From positions 62,001 to 126,000 of the forward strand of contig NZ_FNVT01000019.1 in assembly GCF_900108335.1 (NCBI RefSeq): DNA of 64,000 nt, read 5' to 3'. This DNA comes from Nonomuraea solani. Lineage in GTDB: Bacteria; Actinomycetota; Actinomycetes; Streptosporangiales; Streptosporangiaceae. Positions 57,992 through 64,000 of the stretch are shown piece after piece. The position numbers and the translations under genes were made by a program. The notes beneath the pieces are model-generated. The model had not been told where the DNA came from, made no database searches, and was given only the letters and a program-made list of their open reading frames with translations. Positions within the stretch are counted from its first letter, which is position 1. Each line of letters starts with the position of its first letter.

Positions 57992-58759
57992 ATGTTGAAC
58001 GTCGTCGAGATCCCCCAATGGCAGGGATCGCTGTCCCCCACGGCACCCAGGCTGGTCGAAGGCGCCGCCCGGCTGGCCGCCATGATCCCCGAGGCGCGGC
58101 ACGTCCGGGTGAGCACCGGCGGCACCCTGGCCGACACCGCCGCCCGGGTCCGGCAGGCACTGCCGCAGGACGGCTTCACCGTGACGGTCGGCGGTGACTG
58201 CGGCGTCGAACTCGAACCGGTCGCGGCCGCGCTGCGCCGGTACGGTGACCGCCTCAACCTCGTCTGGTTCGACGCCCACCCCGACATGAACTCCCCGGAA
58301 ACGTCCCCGTCGGGCGCCTTCCACGGCATGATCCTGCGCGCGCTCCAGGGCGAGGGCCCGCCCGGCCTGGTGCCCTCCCCCGCGCTGCGCCCGGACCAGA
58401 TCGCCCTGTCCGGTACGCGGTGCTTCGACCCCGCCGAGACCGACCACATCCGGCGTACCGGCATCGGCGGCCTGTCCACCATCGACGACGACGCCGTCCT
58501 GTACGTCCACGTGGATCTCGACGTGCTGGACGGCATCACCTCGGTCGGCTACCCGGAACCCGGCGGCCTGTCCCCGGCGGCGCTCATCGAGGAGGTCGCC
58601 GCCCTGGCCGCCGGGCACGAGATCGCCGGCCTGGGCATCACCGAGTACGCTCCCTCGGACCCCCGCGACGAGGAGATGCTCCGGCACCTGGTGCCCGAAC
58701 TCGTCCGGCTGTGCGCGCCGTCGTCACCAGAGGGCGGCGATCACCTCGGCGAGCTCTGA
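57992..58759 (+). CDS. Arginase/agmatinase-family ureohydrolase-like enzyme
   Basis: A 255-residue enzyme with GAGGAG before the ATG at 57992. Metal motifs are VGGDCGVEL, LVWFDAHPDMN and YVHVDLDVLDGI. The first His of the family's GGDH is Cys here, and the last motif has His-Val-Asp in place of Ser-x-Asp and DG in place of DP. The protein is shorter than most ureohydrolases (about 300). It could be a ureohydrolase with altered metal binding or a relative acting on another guanidino or amide compound. Divergent from its probable LysR regulator. Confidence 0.8.
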   Translation: MLNVVEIPQWQGSLSPTAPRLVEGAARLAAMIPEARHVRVSTGGTLADTAARVRQALPQDGFTVTVGGDCGVELEPVAAALRRYGDRLNLVWFDAHPDMNSPETSPSGAFHGMILRALQGEGPPGLVPSPALRPDQIALSGTRCFDPAETDHIRRTGIGGLSTIDDDAVLYVHVDLDVLDGITSVGYPEPGGLSPAALIEEVAALAAGHEIAGLGITEYAPSDPRDEEMLRHLVPELVRLCAPSSPEGGDHLGEL

Positions 58760-58940
58760 CGGCCGGGACAGGAACGGTGAGTGCGCGCGGTCGAGCTCCA
58801 CGACGCGGGCGGGCGCGGCCGACACGGAGTCGATCTCGCGGACGGAACGCCGCCGCGGCGCCACCGGGGTCACCGTAGAAGGTCTCGCGCAGGGCCGCGT
58901 GCCGGTCGCGGTCAGCGACGGAGCCGCATGAGGTGGACGG
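58724..58940 (-). pseudogene. Alpha/beta hydrolase remnant
   Basis: The minus strand encodes the end of an alpha/beta hydrolase: RVVELDRAHSPFLSRPSELA and EVIAALW then a stop at 58724, with the catalytic His in AHSPFLS. A little upstream another frame reads DRDRHAALRETFYGDPGGAA, also hydrolase-like, so a frameshift separates the two. Everything N-terminal of this is missing. The remnant overlaps the last 36 bp of the arginase-family gene and lies just before the next LysR gene. Confidence 0.7.
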
Positions 58941-58968
58941 GACGGGCGTGGCCGGGGCATTCTGTGGC

Positions 58969-59895
58969 GTGCTGCTGCGCCAACTGGAGTATCTGGTCGC
59001 CCTGGCCCGTGAACGGCATTTCGCCCGTGCCGCGGCGGCCTGCCACGTCTCCCAGCCGTCATTGTCGGCCGCCATCCGCAAGCTGGAGCGCGAGCTGGAC
59101 GTGCCGCTCGTCCGGCGCGGCCGGCGGTTCGCCGGGCTCACGCCCGAGGGCGAGCGGGTGCTGCTGTGGGCGCACCGCATCCTCGCCGACACCGACTCCC
59201 TGCGCCAGGACCTGTCCCGGATGCGCGACGGGTTGTCGGGCACGTTGCGCATGGGGGCGATCCCGACCGCGCTGACCGCGGCGTCGTTGCTGACCACGCC
59301 GTTCTGCGAACGGAATCCGCACGTCCGGGTGCTGCTCACGTCGCTGTCGTCCCGGGAGATCGCGCGGCGGCTGACCGAGTTCGAGATCGACATGGCGATG
59401 ACGTACATGGACGACGAGGAGGACCTCGGCGACGTACGCGCCAGCCCGCTGTACGAGGAGCGCTACCTGCTGCTCACCCCGTCCGACGGCGAGCTGGCCG
59501 GGCGGCGGGTGGCGCGCTGGGCGGAGGTGGCGGCGCTGCCGCTGTGCCTGCTGGCGCCCGAGATGCGCAACCGGCGCATCCTGGACGCCAACTTCAGGCA
59601 GGCGGGGGCGGTGGCGGTGCCGGCGATCGAGACCGACACCGTCTCGGCGCTGTTCGCGCACGTGGCGACGCACCGCTGGTCGAGTGTGATCGCGCACGCG
59701 TGGCTGCACATGTTCGGCGTGCCCGAGGGCATGCGGGTGGTCCGGCTGGAGCGGCCGGCCAAGGAGCCGCGCGTGGGGCTCATCGTGGCCGGTACGGGCC
59801 CCGAGTCGGTGATGGCCAGGGCGGTGCTGGACATCGCCCGCGACCTCGACCTGCGGGAGGTGTTCGACCGGCTCACCCGCGAGCACCTGGCATAG
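58969..59895 (+). CDS. LysR-family transcriptional regulator
   Basis: A 308-residue regulator from the GTG at 58969 (LLRQLEYLVALARERHFARA); a start 36 bp upstream is possible. HTH: AAAACHVSQPSLSAAIRKLE, then the effector domain with GTLRMGAIPTALTAASLLTT and MTYMDDEEDLGDVRASPLYE. This subtype is often found near formate dehydrogenase and molybdenum genes in actinomycetes, which fits the molybdate operon 370 bp downstream on the other strand; that link is from memory. Confidence 0.88.
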   Translation: MLLRQLEYLVALARERHFARAAAACHVSQPSLSAAIRKLERELDVPLVRRGRRFAGLTPEGERVLLWAHRILADTDSLRQDLSRMRDGLSGTLRMGAIPTALTAASLLTTPFCERNPHVRVLLTSLSSREIARRLTEFEIDMAMTYMDDEEDLGDVRASPLYEERYLLLTPSDGELAGRRVARWAEVAALPLCLLAPEMRNRRILDANFRQAGAVAVPAIETDTVSALFAHVATHRWSSVIAHAWLHMFGVPEGMRVVRLERPAKEPRVGLIVAGTGPESVMARAVLDIARDLDLREVFDRLTREHLA

Positions 59896-60262
59896 CCCGA
59901 CCATTCGTGGCGGACCATGCCGCACCACGGGATGACCCCGCCCCGCCTGGCACCCACTTCCCGGGGCCGCCTTTCTCAACGGGCCACTACTTCACCGTGA
60001 CGGTCATCGGGCGGCGCTGTCGTGGGACGAGATCGACCCTGAGTTCGGCAACACCGCCGCGCTGCGGGTCGTCGGCATGGACTGCCCGCCCTCTCGACGA
60101 GCGGGGACCACACCTGGTGATGCCGGGCGACCGCTGCGGCGCGCGTCTCGGGCCGGCCGGGCGACGGGCGTGGCACGGAAATGGCGAGGAGGCCGATGTC
60201 CCGCTCGATGTGGGTGAGCGGGCCGTGGCCGGGGCCGCCGAGACAAATGGCGTCACAGCCGC
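59896..60262. other. Gene-poor 367-bp interval with possible coding remnant
   Basis: No complete gene is visible between the LysR stop and the modC stop. One plus-strand frame around 60000-60110 reads LSWDEIDPEFGNTAALRVVG with MDCPP, which looks protein-like but has no start, ribosome site or recognised family. The rest is GC-rich sequence open in several frames by chance. I see no terminator. Confidence 0.35.
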
Positions 60263-61294
60263 TCATGCCGGGTACGCGTGGGTCTCGGTGGCTTTGACCG
60301 ACGCCCAGACCTGCTGGCCCGGGGTCAGGTCGAGGTCCGCGACGGCGGCGGGGGTGATGTCGGCGAAGGCGGTGACGGGGCCGTCGAGGTGCACCCGGAC
60401 GTTGTCGCCGTGCCGTTCGATGCCGTCGATGCGGGCCTGCCACAGGTTGCGGGGGCTGCCGTCGGGGCGGGTCCGGTACAGCGCCACGGCGGCGGGCGGG
60501 AACGCGACGAACGCGGCCCCTTCGAGGTGCTCGGAGGTGTGCAGCAGCAACTCGCCCACCTTGACCCGGAGCCCGTCGGCCGTCCCGCGATACAGGTTGA
60601 GCCCGACCAGCCTGGCCACGTAGTCGGTACGCGGGCGGCGGGCGATCTCGGCCGGGGTGCCCTGCTGGACGATGGCGCCGTTCTCGATGACGATCAGCCG
60701 GTCGGCCAGCACCATGGCGTCAAGGGGATCGTGGGTGACCAGGACGGTGGCGCCGTCGAACTCGTTGAGGTGGCGGCGCAACTGCGAGCGGATCTCCAGG
60801 CGGGTGTGGGCGTCGAGCGCGGCCAGCGGCTCGTCGAGCAGCAGCAGTTCGGGCCGTACGGCCAGCGCGCGGGCGAGCGCCACCCGCTGGGCCTGACCGC
60901 CGGACAGCTGCCGTGGCCTGGCGGCGGCGCGGTCGGCCAGGCCGACCCGTTCCAGCAGGGCGGCGGCGGTGCGGCGGGCCTCGGCCTTGGGCACGCCCTG
61001 GCAGCGCGGCCCGAAGGCGACGTTGTCCAGCGCTGAAAGGTGGGGGAAGAGCAGGTAGTCCTGGAACACCATGCCGATCGGGCGGCTCTCGGCGGGCAGC
61101 GTGTGCAACGGCCTGCCGCGCAGGGCGATCTGCCCGCCGGACGCAGGGGTGAGCCCGGCCAGGGCGCGCAACGCCGTGGTCTTGCCGGCGCCGTTGGGCC
61201 CGAGCAGCGCGACCACCTCGCCCGGCCGCACGTTCAGGGTGATGTCGAGGGTGAAAGCGGGCCGGGTGACCACCAGCCGGGCATCGAGGGTCAT
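60263..61294 (-). CDS. modC: Molybdate ABC transporter ATPase
   Basis: A 343-residue ATPase with a C-terminal TOBE-type domain. Walker A is LLGPNGAGKTT, signature LSGGQAQRVALARAL, Walker B LLLLDEPLAALD and H-loop VTHD; the C-terminal 120 residues (RIDGIERHGDNVRVHLDGPV and VKATETHAYPA at the end) form the metal-oxyanion TOBE domain typical of ModC/CysA. The start overlaps the modB stop by 4 bp. Last gene of modE-like-modA-modB-modC. Confidence 0.9.
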   Translation of the reverse strand: MTLDARLVVTRPAFTLDITLNVRPGEVVALLGPNGAGKTTALRALAGLTPASGGQIALRGRPLHTLPAESRPIGMVFQDYLLFPHLSALDNVAFGPRCQGVPKAEARRTAAALLERVGLADRAAARPRQLSGGQAQRVALARALAVRPELLLLDEPLAALDAHTRLEIRSQLRRHLNEFDGATVLVTHDPLDAMVLADRLIVIENGAIVQQGTPAEIARRPRTDYVARLVGLNLYRGTADGLRVKVGELLLHTSEHLEGAAFVAFPPAAVALYRTRPDGSPRNLWQARIDGIERHGDNVRVHLDGPVTAFADITPAAVADLDLTPGQQVWASVKATETHAYPA

Positions 61295-62127
61295 GGCGCG
61301 CTCACCCACCGGTCGCGCAGGCTGGCCAGAATGATCACCGAGACGACCAGCAGAACCAGGCTGAGCACGATGGCCGCCTCCGGCTCGGTCTCCAGGGCCA
61401 GGTAGACGGCCAGCGGCATCGTCCGCGTCGTGCCGGGGAAGTTGCCGGCGAACGTGATCGTCGCCCCGAACTCGCCCAGCGCCCGCGCCCAGCACAGCAC
61501 CGCCCCGGCCACCACGCCCGGCATGACCATCGGCAGCGTCACCCGCCGGAACACCGTCCAGCGCGAGGCCCCGAGCGTCGCGGCGGCCTCCTCGAAACGC
61601 CGGTCGGCGCCGCGCAGCGCGCCCTCGACGCTGATCACCAGGAACGGCATCGCCACGAACGCCTCCGCCACGACCACGCCCGCCGTGGTGAACGGCAGCG
61701 CGATCCCGAAGGTGGCCTCCAGCCACTGCCCCACGAGCCCGCGCCGCCCGAGCACGAGCAGCAGCGCCACACCGCCGACCACCGGGGGCAGCACCAGCGG
61801 CACCGTGACCAGGGCGCGCACCAGGCGCCGGCCCGGGAACTCCACCCGGGCCAGCAGCCAGGCCAGCGGCACGCCGAGCAGCAGGCACAGAGCGGTCGCG
61901 ATGGTGGCGGTCACCAGCGACAACCGCAACGCCTCCAGCACGTGCGGCTCGGCCAGCCGTTCCAGCAGCGTGGGCCACGGCGCCCGGATCAGCAGCCCAG
62001 CCAGCGGCAGCACCAGGAACGTCAGCCCCGCCAGCGCGGGCACGACCAGCATCCAGGGCAGCCGCCCGGAGACCTCGCGGCCGGTGGCGCTCACCGGTTC
62101 GAGCTGTTCTGACGCGGAGGCACCCAT
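61291..62127 (-). CDS. modB: Molybdate ABC transporter permease
   Basis: A 278-residue inner-membrane permease with about six helices and the BPD-type loop EAAATLGASRWTVFRRVTLP, which docks the ATPase. Members of this size with modA and modC neighbours are ModB. It begins 5 bp after the modA stop, so the operon is tight. Confidence 0.9.
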   Translation of the reverse strand: MGASASEQLEPVSATGREVSGRLPWMLVVPALAGLTFLVLPLAGLLIRAPWPTLLERLAEPHVLEALRLSLVTATIATALCLLLGVPLAWLLARVEFPGRRLVRALVTVPLVLPPVVGGVALLLVLGRRGLVGQWLEATFGIALPFTTAGVVVAEAFVAMPFLVISVEGALRGADRRFEEAAATLGASRWTVFRRVTLPMVMPGVVAGAVLCWARALGEFGATITFAGNFPGTTRTMPLAVYLALETEPEAAIVLSLVLLVVSVIILASLRDRWVSAP

Positions 62128-62131
62128 CGGA

Positions 62132-62926
62132 TCAGGGGGCCTCGAAGCCGGCCTTGGTCAGCACGTCCTTGCCCTGCTGCGACAGCACCAGATCGACGAA
62201 CCGCTGGGCCGCGTCACCGGCCGGTGCCTTCGACAACGTGGCGATCGGGTAGTCGTTGATCGCCTGGTCCGCCTCGGGGAACGCGATGCCCTGGACCTTG
62301 CCCGCCGAAGCGATCACATCGGTCTTGTAGACCAGCGCCGCGTCCACCTCACCCAGCTCCACCTTGGTCAGCGTGGCTTTGACGTCCTGCTCCAAAGTGA
62401 CCGGTTTGACCGTCAGCTTGGCCGCGGCCAGCGCCTTGACCGCCGCCGCCCCGCACGGCACCTGCTCCGCGCACAGCGCCACCTTCACCTTTCCGTCGGT
62501 CAGGTCCTTCAGCTCGCCCACCTTGGCCGGGTTGTCGGCCGGCACCGCGATCTGGAGCTTGTTCCGTACGAACGTGGTCGGCGAACCCGCCAGCGACGCG
62601 TCGGTGACCGTCTTCATCGTGGCCGGGCTCGCCGCCGCGAACACGTCCGCCGGAGCGCCCTGGGTGATCTGCTGAGCCAGCGTGGCGCTGGAACCGAAGT
62701 TGAACCTCACCGTCGTACCCGGATTCGCGGCCTCGAAGCTCTTGCCGAGCTCGGTGAACGTCCCGGTCAGCGACGCCGCCGCGAACACCGTCACCTCCTT
62801 GGCCTGGCTCGCCGAGGACGAAGCTCCGGTCGTGGACGTGGCCGGTCCGCCGGAGCCGCAACCGGACAGGCCCGCCAGCGCGAGCGTTACGGGCAGGGCG
62901 ATCGCCCATCGGGAAAGACGCACCAC
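62132..62926 (-). CDS. modA: Molybdate-binding lipoprotein
   Basis: A 264-residue periplasmic-type binding protein. The GTG at 62926 follows GAGGAG. The signal ends in LSGC (lipobox), so the protein is membrane-anchored. Type II SBP landmarks: EVTVFAAASLTGTFTELGKS, FNFGSSATLAQQITQGAPAD and VFAAASPATMKTVTDASLAG, matching ModA, which binds molybdate or tungstate. It starts 9 bp after the TOBE regulator's stop, so it is co-transcribed. Confidence 0.9.
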   Translation of the reverse strand: MVRLSRWAIALPVTLALAGLSGCGSGGPATSTTGASSSASQAKEVTVFAAASLTGTFTELGKSFEAANPGTTVRFNFGSSATLAQQITQGAPADVFAAASPATMKTVTDASLAGSPTTFVRNKLQIAVPADNPAKVGELKDLTDGKVKVALCAEQVPCGAAAVKALAAAKLTVKPVTLEQDVKATLTKVELGEVDAALVYKTDVIASAGKVQGIAFPEADQAINDYPIATLSKAPAGDAAQRFVDLVLSQQGKDVLTKAGFEAP

Positions 62927-62935
62927 AGGGGCTCC

Positions 62936-63349
62936 TCATACATGACCGGCCACGCGCTCGTGACCGGGAATCTCCACGACGACGTTGGTGGACTTGATCA
63001 CGGCGACCGCCACCACCCCTACCTCCAGGCCGAGCTCGTCGGCGGCCTGACGGCTCATCAGCGACACCACTCTGAACGGCCCCGCGGCGATCTCCACCTG
63101 CGCCATCACCGCGTCGCGGATCACCTCGGTGACGATCCCGCGAAACCGGTTACGCGCCGAGGAGCGACCACCGTCGTCGCCGGTCTCGATCTGCGAACGG
63201 GCGAAGGCGGCCAGGTCGGCGCCGTTCACCCGCCGGTGCCCTTGCTCGTCGCGCTCGGCACCCAGCCTGCCCGCGTCGACCCACCGGCGGACGGTGTCAG
63301 AGCTGACCCCGAGCAGCGCCGCGGCCTCGCTGATCCGAAACGTCGTCAC
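62936..63349 (-). CDS. MerR-type HTH/TOBE molybdenum-responsive regulator
   Basis: A 137-residue regulator. The N-terminal HTH is of the MerR/excisionase type (FRISEAAALLGVSSDTVRRW), followed by a single TOBE/Mop domain (RNRFRGIVTEVIRDAVMAQV and VSLMSRQAADELGLEVGVVA, VAVIKSTNVVVEI), which binds molybdate. This differs from the LysR-like ModE of enteric bacteria. First gene of the molybdate operon, so it probably senses cell molybdate and represses its own transcription. Confidence 0.85.
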   Translation of the reverse strand: MTTFRISEAAALLGVSSDTVRRWVDAGRLGAERDEQGHRRVNGADLAAFARSQIETGDDGGRSSARNRFRGIVTEVIRDAVMAQVEIAAGPFRVVSLMSRQAADELGLEVGVVAVAVIKSTNVVVEIPGHERVAGHV

Positions 63350-63459
63350 AAGCCCTCACCCTACCTTCCGCACATTCCAACCTGAATACCGGAATCCAGT
63401 CGCAGCCACGAGGTGATCCATGGCTTCCCCCTCGCATTCACAAGAGCGCGTGCCGTGGG

Positions 63460-64000
63460 TCACCCGTCCTCAGGACGTGGTGCGGTCCTCAGGGCGCGGG
63501 CGAGGACGACGGTGATGACGCCGGCCAGCACCACGGAGAGCAGTCCGACGCGCAGGCTGGTGAGGTCGGCGACGAGTCCGACGAGGGGCGGGGACAGCAG
63601 GGACCCTCCGCGCAGCAGCCAGCTCACGATCGTCAGGCCGCTGCCGGGAGGAAGGCCGGGCAGTTCGTCAGCGGTGTGCATGGCGGCGGGCACGAGGGTG
63701 GCGACACCGAGCCCGGCGAGGGCGAAACCGGCCAGCGTGCTCGCCACGGACGGTACGGCGAGGGCGGCACCCATGCCGACGGCGGCGAGGACGGCACCGG
63801 CGCGGGTGACGGCGCGCTGACCGAAGCGGTCCACGACGCGGTCGCCGGTGAGCCGGCCGACGGTCATGGCGACCTGGAGGGCCACGACGGCCAGGCCGGC
63901 GGTGGCGGCGCTGGTGCGCAGGTCACCGCTGAGGTACAGGGCGCCCCAGGACGCGCCGGCATCCTCGACGAGGGCCCCGCAGGCGGCCAGCATCCCGAGC
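63460..64000 (-). CDS. MFS transporter, C-terminal part (5' end outside window)
   Basis: About 177 residues visible, the C-terminal half of a major facilitator permease, with the loop motif TGDRVVDRFGQRAVTRAG between helices 8 and 9 and a Gly-rich GGSLLSPPLVGLVADLTSLR segment in helices 11-12. The start lies beyond the right edge. Of the drug/sugar efflux type by appearance; no partner gene is visible. Confidence 0.8.
   Translation of the reverse strand, partial: LGMLAACGALVEDAGASWGALYLSGDLRTSAATAGLAVVALQVAMTVGRLTGDRVVDRFGQRAVTRAGAVLAAVGMGAALAVPSVASTLAGFALAGLGVATLVPAAMHTADELPGLPPGSGLTIVSWLLRGGSLLSPPLVGLVADLTSLRVGLLSVVLAGVITVVLARALRTAPRPEDG

Overview
The window is a high-GC stretch typical of a filamentous actinomycete: nearly every codon ends in G or C, there are many GTG starts, AfsR/SARP, PucR and ECF41-type regulators, Tat and lipoprotein signals, a DtxR-type iron box and a class I lanthipeptide locus. 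A Streptosporangiaceae-like host (Nonomuraea, Microbispora and relatives) is my inference; no rRNA or tRNA is present to fix it. Gene density is high. I see no prophage, insertion sequence or CRISPR array.

Layout. 1-10.7 kb: the end of a DUF6493-type protein, a LexA-family repressor, a 1001-residue SARP/NB-ARC/TPR regulator with a 20-bp tandem repeat array at its 3' end, an AhpD-like protein and an ABM-like protein closed by a strong terminator, an alpha/beta hydrolase pseudogene, a TetR regulator, an O-methyltransferase, a small hydrolase, and a two-component system with a secreted protein. 10.8-20.2 kb: a small HTH protein whose start codon lies in an inverted repeat, a serine hydrolase, a secreted sialidase-like/ricin protein, a DUF1835 protein, a GNAT enzyme, a Tat-exported FAD oxidase, and an ECF41-like sigma factor with an alpha/beta hydrolase. 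20.3-28.9 kb: a PucR/CdaR-like regulator with two C-terminal HTH motifs, a protein with a collagen-like linker, and a five-gene catabolic operon (asparaginase, CE4/imidase-type deacetylase, MFS transporter, two SDRs) facing a LacI regulator across two tandem perfect palindromes. 28.9-39.6 kb: secreted proteins, an orphan sugar-type binding lipoprotein, AraC and PhyH, a collapsed divergent LysR/MFS pair, an Old Yellow Enzyme, a PucR regulator, and TetR with a cytochrome P450.

39.6-48.5 kb is the most notable locus: a class I lanthipeptide cluster of the FxLD leader type. The divergent arms are lanB-lanC-JmjC oxygenase on the minus strand and lanA-second lanC-ABC exporter on the plus strand. 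They share an intergenic region with a consensus -10 hexamer placed inside an inverted repeat. The JmjC enzyme suggests an oxidative tailoring step; no leader protease and no FxLD methyltransferase is present.

48.5-64 kb: a small CxxC protein behind an SOS-box-like sequence, a secreted peptide, an XRE/nSTAND/WD40 protein with 14 WD repeats, a nucleotidyltransferase, a heterodimeric ABC pair whose two ATP sites are complementary-degenerate and which sits directly behind an iron box, LysR with an arginase-family enzyme, an alpha/beta hydrolase remnant, another LysR, and a molybdate operon (TOBE regulator, modA, modB, modC). The window ends inside an MFS gene.

Two themes cut across the window. 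Short tandem repeats of 9-30 bp have expanded in the linkers or ends of at least seven genes. Several genes survive only as remnants left by small deletions.
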